Source: Pyrocephalus nanus (taxonomy: Eukaryota; Chordata; Aves; Passeriformes; Tyrannidae). From it: a DNA stretch of 64,000 bases. The stretch covers positions 65,997,741 to 66,061,740 of the forward strand of contig CM076259.1 of NCBI GenBank assembly GCA_038380795.1, given 5' to 3'. The notes below the pieces were generated by a model. The model worked only from the letters and a program-made list of their open reading frames with translations. It was not told the DNA's origin and made no database searches. Every line of letters starts with the position of its first letter. Positions within the stretch are counted from its first letter, which is position 1. The translations under genes were made by a program, and so were the position numbers. Positions 1 through 9,899 of this stretch are shown piece by piece.

Positions 1-125
1 CTTCATAGTTAGAAGATTAAGAAAGAGTTAATAAAATTAAATACTTGAGGAAGATCAGGTGAAGCAATCACGAAAAAAAAAAAAAGTCTCACTGCCCATC
101 ACTAGCAGGCCCTCAACTCCCTGCA

Positions 126-175
126 CGGGAACAGCACCGACAGCGCTTCCCGGGAACAGCACTGGCAGCGCTTCA
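126..175. repeat. 25-bp tandem duplication
   Basis: Two adjacent 25-bp units (126-150 and 151-175), each starting CGGGAACAGCAC, differ at three positions. They lie in a locally GC-rich patch within AT-rich intron 1. Confidence 0.75.
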
Positions 176-1834
176 CAACAGGCAGCCAGCGTTCACAGGA
201 GAGAAGTGTTCCCTTCCTCAAGTATCCAATACCGTGTTGCTGCCAGGGACTAAGTATCAGATTAAAGGGATAAACAGTTCTATTCTGTTGTAATAAGTAC
301 GGTCCAAGGATCCCAGCTTTTAAGTTACGATATTTACCAATAAATACATATAACCAGATGGATATTAAAGTACTGTTATTACGAACAACCGGAGTGTTTT
401 ATTTTTTTTTAAGTCAGAAGAAACCACTTTCAAACCTTTTACTCCTTCTATATAGTGACTACAATTTATCTTCTGGCCTTCCAGAAGTCATCTTTGCTTG
501 TAAAGCCTCCCATATTTCTGCTGATTATATTTTAATAATCTGTGGCAAGAAGGAAGGTCATCCATATAAACCACAGGTACGATATATTTGACGTTCGTTT
601 CAGCAGCACTTGCTGACCTGTTCATTTAAAGTATCTATGATATGTACTAAGCTATCTGAGTGAGATACTCCTTTAATTAATACAAAGAGAAAAAAAGCTA
701 TGCAAGCATGCAGTATTCAGTAAACAAGGACATGCTAGGTTCACATAATTTGAGAGAAGCAGAAGCTAGCAAAGAGGGGCTGAATAACTGCCGTGTAAGA
801 CAGCCTTTGAAGAGAATTGTTTTATGTTCAGCATCTTTCCCCTTTATACTCAAGAATCAATTAGGTTGTTTTCCAGAATTTGTAAATACCTTCCAAAGAG
901 TGCAAATAATTCCCCACTTTAAGTATGAATGTCAATGAACTCATTCAAAATCATCTTCAAATGTCAGAAAAGATTAACATATCCTGGCCACAGGAGGGGG
1001 GTCAGAAGAAAGCACACGCTTTCAGCCTTTACTCATGTGGGCACGATCCAAAGCCAGCCTAAGTCTATGGGAAAACTCAACGAAGGGACCCAGCATGGCA
1101 AAATTCCACAAGTGCTCAAAACACAAGAGACCAGAAACAATCTGGGATCAATAGCTTCCAGGTCATTAATCCTAGGCAGGTGACATCCAGTGCACAGTTT
1201 GCTACTCTCTTTCACCCACACATTCAAGAAACATGACCTGATTGGCATCTAGTAGCTTTAAATATTTTCCATGTTTTGCCTTTGTCCTTCCCCTATTTGT
1301 TTGGCATATGGCTTTCTAGCATCCCATTAATGTCAAACCATTTAATCGGAATGTAAGCTAAATGCACAGTTTGCTATTTCCTGGATTTCTGCTTGGCGGC
1401 CAGTGCTTTTTATGAGGAAAATAAAAGCAAAGGTCAGTATGACCAGAAAAGAAAAGTCATCTTCCATAACGGAAGCTTATTTTTCCAGTGAACTGATACA
1501 TAAGCCTAATTTAGAAAAAGGTCCTTTGGTATCATGTTATTATTAGTAGTATCACAAATAAACACAGAAACCAATTCACTTTACAGACCTCCACATTAAG
1601 CATTCAATAGAAAATCCCTTGGTGCTTTATTGATTTTTGTTTTATTGATTCTTTTAAATAGCAATATCACAGTTAAAATGTATCATTTTGGTGAAACATG
1701 TCTAAAACTTTTCCATCTCAAAATAAGTTATTACAAATTATTTCCACAGCAACTGGCAACTAACGATTCAATCCATTTAAAGAACAACAAAGTAATGGCT
1801 TTATTTGGATGCCTTTTTTGATTAAATAACATAT

Positions 1835-2290
1835 TAACCTTGATGAAGCTTTCCAAAAAGGGATTAGCATACTTGAGTGCATCAGCTGATTATGAGACAA
1901 ATATAACAGTGATAAGATGCTGGTTCGAAATTTTTGAATGTGATGAGTATAACAATTTAGCCGCTAGGATGGAGTTGGCTCTTATAGCTTCCATTGCAAC
2001 AGCTAAGTGTCCACCCAGGATACAAAAAGACATCACCCAACTAAAGTATGCAGTAACTGAGAGTCTGGAAAGGTCGCTTAAATCACTAAACTGCATAGAT
2101 CAAAATATTCTGCATATTTACTGTAACGTCAGAAATAATTACAAATCATTTGTAAGGAAAGAAGAATCAGAATGAAATGTCTTAGAGGGGAAACCCAGAA
2201 AGCAAATACAGATTTATCTTCCGATGACATCATCGATTTTGACCAAAACTCACTGACCCACTTTGCTTTATTCATCTATACTGTAATAAT
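1835..2290. promoter_or_regulatory. Candidate conserved non-coding element in intron 1
   Basis: This is a non-repetitive, balanced-composition stretch with no simple sequence. It includes an AP-1/CRE-like TGACATCA core near 2225 and a 111-codon frame open on the + strand (1840-2175) that opposes the gene. The frame resembles no family I know. A regulatory element is more likely than an exon. The call rests on appearance and context only, since no alignment was possible. Confidence 0.3.
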
Positions 2291-2727
2291 ACATTTCCTA
2301 TACCTATTGTATATAATTTCCATTCATTTATTTGCTCAATGGACATATAAATAAGTCTGTTACAATTACGCTTTTTAAGGGTCAAATCCTATTCACTTCT
2401 GAAACCACTACTGTAATTTCTACTACACTGGATGATAACACAGCAGACCTCAGGAACAGCTGAAACACAGCCGATTCTGTGCTGTTGACATAATCAAGCC
2501 ATGTTACAACCAGCCTGCCAAACCCTTTTATAACCCTGCCAAGTCCAGGAATTGGTGTCCCCATACTGCCCCCACCAAAAAAAAAGAAAAAAGTTTCTCT
2601 ATTTCTTAATTCTACATGTCCAAATTAAAATTCACACGGTATTACTGTGGCAAAGTAAAAGTTTCATGAGTTTATTTTAAGGACAATATCTTGGAACTCT
2701 TGCAGAGTTGTTACAAGCCACCCGCAT

Positions 2728-2756
2728 CCCCCCCCCCCCAAAAAAAAAAAAAAAAA
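2728..2756. repeat. C12-A17 homopolymer pair
   Basis: Twelve C are followed directly by seventeen A within intron 1. This is simple sequence prone to length variation. Confidence 0.85.
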
Positions 2757-4470
2757 CCAAACCGACGACCGTCTAAGAGTAGCTATTAATATTCATGTTG
2801 ATTCCACATGAAACAACAGCACAGTTACCCGAGCAGCTACAGTTATGTCAGCGCTTGGAAGTTATTCCAGGCTGTTTTGTCCTGCTGCCCTGAATATTCA
2901 GGAACTTCAACAATCCATCTAGCAACAGCCACCGCAAAGTAAGTGCTCTGCTTCGCCTGGCTCAATGCTAATGATTCTCAGGCACCCTCCGCTGAATCGG
3001 GAATGGGAGGGGGAGGAGGAGATGTCACACCCCCCGCCATCGGGGACGGGACGGTCAGGAGCACGGCATCGCGTGGGGTTAATTCCCCACGTGTTGGCTA
3101 TTGCTGCACCTAGAAATCTTACAATAGGAAAGTGAAACGAGCCCGGTCTGTTTGTTTGCGTATACTGAAAGTCGCATCGGGACTTTGTCCACGACGTCCT
3201 CCGTGGGAAGTTCCCGAGGCCCCTCCAGCGCGGCAGAGCCAGAGCCCCCCGCCCGCGCCCCAGGCAGGGCGAGCCCCCGGGAACTGGAGCCGCTTCCGAC
3301 CGCTCTGATCTCGGGGTCACGGCAGTTATGCGATCCCTTCTTATCGAGGAGATTCAGCCCTGTAACCTACAGATTGAGAGATAACAGCCCCACGCTTTCG
3401 CCCTCCGTTGCAAAGGCGGCTGCTATTGCATCAGGAATTTCCTCTTTTGCCAGCTCCTTCTCACCCCTCCGACACCCCTCTCCGGCTGTGGCAAGTTTGG
3501 GGCTCACCTCCCCTGCGTGCCTCCCAGGCCCGCGGGGTGCGCGGATGCCCCAGCACCGCCGGCAGCCGCAGCGCTGCTCCCCGCCCCCGGAGCTGTTCCC
3601 GCCACCGCGCCCGCGTTACTCTGCGCGGCAGCAGGATCCAGCCTGGCCAAACCCCTGCCGCGCTCCTGCTGCCCCCGTCGCCTCCTCCCCAGCTGGCGGG
3701 GACCCGGAGCTGCTCGCACCTGCTCCTCGGGGACCGACACCACCCCCCCGCCGAGGGAGCAGCCCAGCCCGGCCGCCTGGCACCTCTCCCCACTGCCCCA
3801 AAGCAAAGCCGCCGCCGCCACCTCCTCCTCCTCCTCTTCGCCGTCTTCCCGCCCTCCCTCCACCTCCCCCGTTCGCCATGTGGCAACTGCCCCACAGCCT
3901 TATACAAAAAGTGCACGTGCCCCCTCGGATGTGTGACAGCAGCTGATGGCCAAGTGGCCTCCCATCTCCTCGGACTGGGCCCGACGCCCGGTAGGCAGTT
4001 GCGCACCCCATCCCAGTTAACGCGACACCCGAGTGTCTGTGTCGCCGTTCCCCCGCTCCCCGCCCACTCCCGTGCACCCTTCGGAAGGTTTTTTCCCAGG
4101 GCTGCCCGCTTTAAAGATACATCCAGGGATAGCCTGAGCAGCGGGATCGCTCAGAAAGCACTTTTTGGCCCTGCTGCCCCCTCCCCACCCCCCGCTGGCC
4201 CTCCGCTCCCGCGCTGCGCTGCCCCCGGCACGCCTCGGACGGAGGAGAGAAGAGGACAATGACAGGGCGACACTTGCAAGGCGCAGCAGGAGGGGGGCAC
4301 AACCACCCCTTCTCCTTCCCCCTCGCTCCCTCCGTCCCACCAAGAAGCAGCGCCGCCGGATGCGCAGAAGGCCGGCTAGTTACGGGGGCAGCGCGGGCGG
4401 GGGCAGCGAGGATCGGCGCACCGCCCGCCCGGACCGCACCGCGCGGGGGTGGGACGGGGGCGGCGGCGGC

Positions 4471-4486
4471 GGGGGGGGGGGGGGGG
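4471..4486. repeat. G16 homopolymer beside the exon 1 donor
   Basis: Sixteen consecutive G on the + strand lie inside a longer GGC/GGGG-rich stretch (4445-4495), about 35 bp into intron 1. The + strand is the template strand for DACH1. The run could form a G-quadruplex in DNA and is also a typical site of sequencing error. Confidence 0.85.
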
Positions 4487-4513
4487 CGGCGGGGCGCGCG
4501 TGTGCCTTGCGGC

Positions 4514-4522
4514 GCTTACCTA
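4514..4522 (-). other. DACH1: Splice donor of DACH1 exon 1
   Basis: On the minus strand the exon ends ...GCTAG and the intron begins GTAAGC, a near-consensus U2-type donor. The open frame would reach a TAA at 4518-4516 if unspliced, and conservation of the protein stops exactly here. Confidence 0.93.
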
Positions 4523-5265
4523 GCGTTGGTGCAGTCGTTGTAGAGGGTCTCGAAATCCTTCCTGGAGATGAGTTTGCAGCGGTTGACCCCGGGCTGGATG
4601 GCCCCCAGCCCCCTCAGGATGCGGACCTGCTCCACGTTGCAGACCACGGGCGTGATCTCCAGCCGCTTCAGCTTGGTGTAGACCGTATGCAAGCCCCCCA
4701 CCAAGTGCTTCAGGAAGAGGTCGAAAGCCTGGGGCAGGCAGATGAGCTCGCAGCCCTCCACGGTGAAGGAGGCCACTTTGGCCCCCCTCAGATCCACCAT
4801 CTTGCACTCGTTATTCTGGGGGGTGTTCTCCACCGGGGATGGGGTCGAGTACACGGGCTTGCCGGGTAGGCTGCCGGCCGCGCTGGCCGCGCTGGCATTG
4901 GGAGTGGAGGTGCCGCCGCTGCCGCCACCGCTGCTGCCGCCGCCGCCGCCGGTGCCCAGGCTGGGGCTGCCGCCGCCGCCGCCGCCGCCGCTGCCGCCGC
5001 CGCTGCCGTTACCGCCGCCGCCGCTGGTGGTGGAGGTGACTGTGGCCGCCGCCGCTGCTGCCGCTGCGATGGGCTCCGGCCGGAATAGGTTTGTCCCCGA
5101 AGCGGCCGGCGGGGGAGCGATGGACGGAGACGGAGAGGAGGTGGCCGCCGACGAGGTGGCCGACGAGGAGGTGGTGGTGGTGGTGGTGCAGGCGGCAGAA
5201 GTTGAGACCGGAGGCTGAGGGGGGACCAGCTGGGTCGGAGGGATCAAAGCAGCCGGTACGGCCAT
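4520..5265 (-). CDS. DACH1: DACH1 exon 1 (first coding exon, partial CDS)
   Basis: This exon encodes the N-terminal part of dachshund homolog 1, a nuclear transcriptional cofactor that acts with SIX and EYA proteins in the retinal-determination network and in limb, kidney and neural development. Translation from 5265 begins MAVPAALIPPTQLVPP, the DACH1 N-terminus as I know it. Residues 21-57 are Thr/Ser/Pro-rich, 67-74 are eight alanines and 82-118 are Gly/Ser-rich. From about residue 136 the sequence is the highly conserved block ending in DACHbox-N (about 155-249), the SKI/SNO/DAC winged-helix-like fold, with CKMVDLRGAK at its start and LYNDCTNA at its end. The ATG sits in a good context (A at -3, G at +4). 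The exon is 746 nt and ends in phase 2, and the split codon AG|N can restore Arg. The low-complexity region appears shorter than in human DACH1, mainly for lack of a long poly-Ser run (comparison from memory). Later exons are outside the window to the left. Confidence 0.97.
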
Positions 5266-5267
5266 GG

Positions 5268-5273
5268 TCACAT
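5268..5273 (-). promoter_or_regulatory. Start-stop uORF (ATGTGA) next to the DACH1 start
   Basis: On the mRNA strand ATGTGA is followed by CC and then by the main ATG, so a minimal start-stop element ends 2 nt before the coding start. Start-stop elements can hold ribosomes at the initiation site and lower downstream initiation, which is known for other genes. Such a role here is inference. Confidence 0.5.
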
Positions 5274-5356
5274 ATACGGCGGAGGGGGCAGGGGGAGGGG
5301 GGAAAGTTCCCACACACACACGCAGGGGAAAGGGGAAAAAATTAAAAAATGTATTT

Positions 5357-5374
5357 AAAAAAAAAAAAAAAAAA
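5357..5374. repeat. A18 tract in the leader
   Basis: Eighteen consecutive A on the + strand read as U18 in the DACH1 mRNA leader, followed by a purine-rich + strand stretch to 5420. Length polymorphism is expected. Confidence 0.85.
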
Positions 5375-5597
5375 GAGGAAAGGAGAGAAGGGAGGAGGGG
5401 GGAGAAGAAGGGGGGGGGATAACCCCGGATCAGGTGCTGCGGCGAGCGAGAGAGCAGGGGGCAGAGTGAGAGAGAGAACGCACAAAGTGTCCCGCAAGTG
5501 GGGACGGAGGAGGAGGAGGAGGAGGAGAAGTCCGCTCCGGGCGGCGGGGCTGGGGCCGAGGGGAGGGGGAGGGCAGTTTCTTTTTGTGGTCCTTGCT

Positions 5598-5669
5598 CTA
5601 GCACCACGTTAAAGACGAAGGTGAAAAGGAGGAGGTTTGAAGGACTTCGGTTCTCTCTGGCAAGTACAT
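5598..5669 (-). promoter_or_regulatory. Upstream ORF in the DACH1 leader (23 codons)
   Basis: An ATG at 5669-5667 opens a 23-codon frame that ends in TAG at 5600-5598, 332 nt before the main ATG. Its context is weak (T at -3, T at +4), so leaky scanning past it would be expected. It matters only if transcription starts upstream of 5669, which is likely but not shown. Confidence 0.45.
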
Positions 5670-5728
5670 TGATCAAAGATTGAGAGGGGAATGACAGAGA
5701 GAAAATGAGCTGGGAAGTGCTGGCTGCT

Positions 5729-5762
5729 GCCGCCGCCGCCGCCGCTCGCTCGCTCGCTCGCT
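5729..5762. repeat. (GCC)n-(GCTC)n microsatellite in the leader or promoter
   Basis: A short GCC run (5729-5744) passes directly into four to five GCTC units (to 5762), close to the probable transcription start. Confidence 0.8.
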
Positions 5763-6553
5763 GGACGAGTTGTTGTTGTCACACGGTGCGGAGGGGAGGA
5801 GCTCCGGCAACTTGAAATACCCTTTGAAGCAGCAAAAGGCTCACTCACTAGTATTAACCCAAATTATCCAACCAGGAACCCGGAGCAGGAAAACAGAGAG
5901 AGAGACGAGAAAAGTCTCTCTCCCACCCCCCCTCCTTCAGGAACCGTTAGATTACATGTTTCATATTTCACCCCACCAGAGATGAGATGTAATTTTCCCA
6001 GCCCTTTTCAACAGTCGCTTGTCAACACAGTTTGTGGAGAAACACGAGCGTCTCCAGCGTTCCCCCAAAGCCGGGCGGGAGCGGGGGAGCCAAGGCGCGG
6101 GGCGGACGCTGGGCTCCGCACACCTTGCCGGGGCAGACAAAAGCAGAAACCTCCGGACGGGTCTGTTTCTCTTGATGCTGTTGTTGCTCTCCTGGGACCA
6201 CAAGACGCTCCTCCCGGCGGCGTGGGAGTTGCTGCCGAGGGTCCCCTTTGTTGCGCGGGCGGCGGCTCCGCGGGGCGCGCACGGGCAGCCCCACGCGGCA
6301 GCATCCGCGGAGGGCTTTCCCGCGGCGGCCCTGGATCGGAGGGGACAGGGGCACTACGGGTCAGGCCACCGAGACACCGCACCGAGGGGGCTGCGGCGGC
6401 ACACCACTAACTTAGGAGACGGGAAAGCGGGCGGCCCGCGCAGGTACCGCCGCGCAACAGGTGTCGGCGGCGCGCAAAGCCCGCGCAGAGCCCGCGCAGC
6501 GCCGCCCTGGCCCCTCCGCGGCAGGTAGCGCGCAAAGTCAGCGCGGCGCCGGC

Positions 6554-6567
6554 CCGCGCATGCGCGG
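6554..6567. promoter_or_regulatory. Perfect palindromic NRF1-type site
   Basis: CCGCGCATGCGCGG is a 14-bp perfect palindrome containing the NRF1 consensus GCGCATGCGC. It lies at the upstream edge of the DACH1 CpG island, about 0.7-0.9 kb before the likely start, where such sites often mark CpG-island promoters, including divergent ones. Confidence 0.55.
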
Positions 6568-7959
6568 CGGGGCGGGTGGCGGGCGGCGCGCTCGGCGTGG
6601 CGCGGTACCTGGCCGGGGTCGGGATGGGGCTGGAAAGGGGTTTGGCAGCTGGCATCCGTCGGGAAAGCCTGGGGTTCTGGCGCGCATGTCTTCAGGACAC
6701 TTCGCACTTTCCAAGGGGCCAAGAAGTGGCCATTGGTACTGATGGGGGTGTGCAAAATCGGGGGTCGGTGCGTACATAGGTCTTCCTGTTTAAAAAATGC
6801 ACCCTCTGTGTGCTTAATTACATGCGATGCATGTATGTGCCCATAGCTTTTTGTCTTCTTTTTCTTTATATGTACTATTACGTGAGACATGAGTCACGGG
6901 ATGACACATCTGCAGAGTGGATAATCTCAACTGTGGTACTTTGATGCAGGGGAATTTCCGCAGTATCAGACATAAACTACTCTCACACGATCTGTTTGCT
7001 TATTGTACTTTAAGTTCAATCTACGGGAATTTGTGTTCTAAAACTACTTAAGAGGTCCTTTACTACTGAAATTTTAGCTATCATGCACTAAAATTTTAAA
7101 ATTGCAAATAAACCCAAGAAAATACAAAGCAGCTTTTTGATTTGAAATCTTGTGTACCCATAATTGGACAGAACACTTCTTCGAGCCATTTTTAGGTGGG
7201 ATTTTTTCAGATTGTTTGTCTCGAGGAGCTTATACAACTCGAATTCCAATGGTGGGATCCCAGTGGTGGGATCTAGTGTTGCGTAAAACTTGTAATTTCA
7301 AAACATAGGTGCACTGCATCTTTCTTTTTTTTTTAATTGTAGAAAGCCAACTCCGTCCGAATTTTCTTTGCCTCACCTGTCCTGTTGCATCTCACCTTCT
7401 CTCACACCTCATGAAGACAGAACAGATCCTTAAGAAGGTCGGGACAGAGCCAGACTCATGTGATATTGCCACTTGGAGATCTGAGTGAACTCTGAATTAG
7501 GAAACCTACCATTTCTTTTGTTCTTTGCCTTTCCTACAATCTGACGCACACCAGCCCTTCTGCTTTTCTACTTGTTGTGTGGCCTCACAAATGTAAAATC
7601 CTCATGGTCCAAAGGAAAATGTAATTTGAAAGAGTTTACTACCAGAGGTTTGGGTTAACCTTGATGATTTCAATGCAACACTGGGATTAGAAACCTAGAA
7701 AGAAACAGATTTATGAAAAGGTTCAAGATCCTTCAAAGCTTCTGGCATGGTAAGTGTTTCTAATTATTATGGGGAACATCTCGATTATTTTAACTGGCAC
7801 ATATACTCACACACTCACATAAACCAACAAATCCTGAGGCCGCTCTTTGTAAACTTTTCTAGATTGCATTTCTCTCACTTGCTGACCCTTTCACATAATA
7901 ATGTTGTTGGGTGTTTTCTTTTTCTCTCCCTGAGTTGATATCAGCAAAACTCAAATTAC

Positions 7960-8470
7960 TGTAACTGATATTTGAAAATTCTGCCTGTGTCAAGTGAAGA
8001 CTTATGGTGCTGAAATCAATAAGACTGTTTAAAATTCAAAGACCTGCAAATCGTTCTGTTTGTCCTTTGATAGGGCCTGGGCTGATTAAAATGCGACCAA
8101 GAAAGCCTAATTGCTGCACTAATTAAGAAGTCTTTAATTTCTTTCCTGGAAGATTGTTTGAAGCAGGGTTTCTGTTCTGCTCATGTAAGTGTTCAGGGCA
8201 GGTATTTTCTCTGTTTCTCTCTCTCTTTCTTTTTACCATTCTGATATATTAAAATGTTAGTTAAAGCAGTAAGATGTATTGACAGTGATTGTAATTTATT
8301 GCTTTAAAAAAAGACTGATATGGTGTTCACAATTTTATTAAATTACAATTTTGAGGGCAGCTGTAAAGGGTAAAATGCAATTAGAAAACGCATTGTAGCT
8401 GTTGCATTTTAAGGAATCTGGATACTTGACTGACAGGAGATAGGATACTACATCAGCTCCCTCCCCCATC
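7960..8470. promoter_or_regulatory. Candidate enhancer or conserved element upstream of DACH1
   Basis: The stretch is non-repetitive with several homeodomain-type cores (CTAATTG and TAATTAAG near 8108-8128, and AATTA cores near 8335-8385). It lies about 2.5-3 kb upstream of the likely start. DACH1 is known to have many distant enhancers. This particular call is inference from motif density. Confidence 0.3.
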
Positions 8471-9777
8471 CTCAGTTATTATTGATAATTAAATATTTAA
8501 ATTCATTCAGAAAAAAACCCAGAAAAGTATTTATCTTCTGAATGTATGTGAAGGAATGGACTGGGGGGAGGGGATGCATACAGAAGATAGGCACCTGGGA
8601 AGGATGAATAGTGTATTATCATGTTAAGTTAATCCACATTTTTTTTTTCCCTGCATTTCTTTTGAATTTATTTTCCTGAGAAATACCTTTCTGTCTTGTA
8701 TTTTATCTTATCCTTGTCTAGTGACCTATTTTGTTCACCGTTTCTGAATAGAAGAAACAAGATCATTTCACAAAGCTTTCTGTGTGACCAATAGAGTAGT
8801 GGTTTAGGTTTAATCATTCTGCATTAGAATTCTGGCAAACGACTGCCGATCAGAAGATTCTAAGAAAGGAACAAGTAGTGGCAAAGAGAAGGTAAGTTCT
8901 GCTTTGCTCTTAATTTCAGGTCTCGAGCAGCAATCCCCCTTTGAGGAGCTATCTGTTATTTAGAGGGAAGACTGAGAAAGAGGGAGGGACCTCATACCAA
9001 ATCTCCCCTGCATCGCTCAGGAAAATAGACTCATAGAAATGTAAGTGTGTGAATAGAGATCCTTTTTTTGCTTCTCTTCCACCAAGATATTTACTAAACA
9101 TTGAAAACACCATGAATACAGTTGAGATTGATGTGAAATGTTGTACCAGTAGTAAGAAACTGGATACTGCAGTGCTGTTTTTCTAATTGTTGCCTTGTAG
9201 TCAAAGTAGCACAAGACCTTGTCCAATATAAATACAAACTGGATTCCTTTCAGTGACAGGACAAGTAGATAACATGCTTAATAGATACAAAGGGAGATTT
9301 GCCATTCCAGGCACGACATCACGCTAATTATGTTTACTCTAATTGAAAGCAAGGTTTTTGGGAACCTGAAATTACTCATAGGATATTTTTAATAACTGAA
9401 TAATAATAAAGTGCAGCAAACGTTGATCACAAACCTTTTGGTCTTTCAAAAATATATTGGAAAATTAAATGAAAAGTGGAGTTTGGTACAAACAATGCCC
9501 CAGGGCAAAAAAACAACTAACACTAGATTTTCCAGTCCAGCCATAACACAAATCAATTTGAGCACACTTCTATGGCCAGACTGCCAGATTGTTATGACTG
9601 CTAATTCACTCAATCAAACAGTACATTAGTACACCCGGCACAAACAGCTTCAACAATAGCATACACTTCGGAACAGTCCACCATATATCACAAAAAATCC
9701 AGAATACATGGCAAGATTGCTTACACGTTCTGTTTACTGCAATTTATATTTACGTATGATGCCTGCTTAACCCCCTC

Positions 9778-9798
9778 AAAAAAAAAAAAAAAAAAAAA
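9778..9798. repeat. A21 homopolymer
   Basis: Twenty-one consecutive A, followed by a purine-rich stretch. No retroposon body was recognised in front of it. Confidence 0.85.
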
Positions 9799-9899
9799 GG
9801 TGGTGGAAGAAAGAAAGTGAAGAAACTTCTGGAGCCATTAAAATAACTTTTAAAGTCTTTAAAAACGAGAATCTGGGAGCAAAATACCACTTGTGTTAA

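Larger units (their letters stand above)
1..4519 (-). other. DACH1: DACH1 intron 1, 5' portion
   Basis: This is all sequence downstream of the exon 1 donor on the minus strand. Positions 1-3170 are AT-rich with no exon I can support. Positions 3180-4519 are GC-rich and belong to the promoter CpG island. Contents worth noting are listed separately: a 25-bp tandem duplication at 126-175, a conserved-looking block at 1835-2290, a C/A homopolymer pair at 2728-2756 and a G16 run at 4471-4486. Large first introns are usual for DACH genes. No repeat family was recognised in this piece. Confidence 0.85.
5266..5850 (-). other. DACH1: DACH1 5' UTR (upstream end inferred)
   Basis: This is the leader upstream of the start codon. 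It is strikingly pyrimidine-rich on the mRNA strand and includes an uninterrupted T18 run (5357-5374 read in reverse), a GT-rich patch near 5312-5325 and GCC/GCTC simple repeats at 5729-5762. It carries two upstream ATGs, annotated separately. I see no TATA box. The transcription start cannot be fixed from sequence, so the 5850 boundary is only an estimate placed upstream of the GCTC repeat. Confidence 0.6.
3180..6620. promoter_or_regulatory. DACH1: CpG island and DACH1 promoter region
   Basis: GC content and CpG density rise sharply between about 3180 and 6620 compared with both flanks. The island covers the proximal intron, exon 1, the leader and the upstream promoter. It contains GC-box-like runs, an E-box CACGTG at 3088-3093 and another near 3913, and a palindromic NRF1-type site at 6554-6567. 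I found no TATA box near the expected start, consistent with a dispersed CpG-island promoter as usual for developmental regulators. Boundaries are by eye. Confidence 0.8.

Noticed and set aside
1840..2175. 111-codon + strand frame as a protein-coding gene
   Set aside because: No domain, no supporting exon structure and inside the DACH1 intron on the opposite strand. Kept only as a candidate conserved element.
3152..4343. Several long overlapping open frames (up to 284 codons) on both strands
   Set aside because: They lie in the CpG island within intron 1, overlap each other in most phases, have Pro/Arg/Ala-rich composition and match no family. GC-rich DNA simply has few stops.
4165..5218. 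Open frames on the + strand opposite DACH1 exon 1 (for example 4165-4869 and 4742-5218)
   Set aside because: They are antisense shadows of the exon, with repeat-driven Pro/Arg/Val runs. The minus-strand frame is conserved DACH1.
4516..5676. 386-codon frame containing DACH1 exon 1 taken as a full protein
   Set aside because: Its apparent start is a TTG and its end is the TAA just inside the intron. The true exon is 5265-4520 with an ATG start and a splice donor.
6019..6890. Open frames in the upstream half of the CpG island
   Set aside because: Overlapping in several phases, low-complexity, no family resemblance. Promoter sequence explains them.
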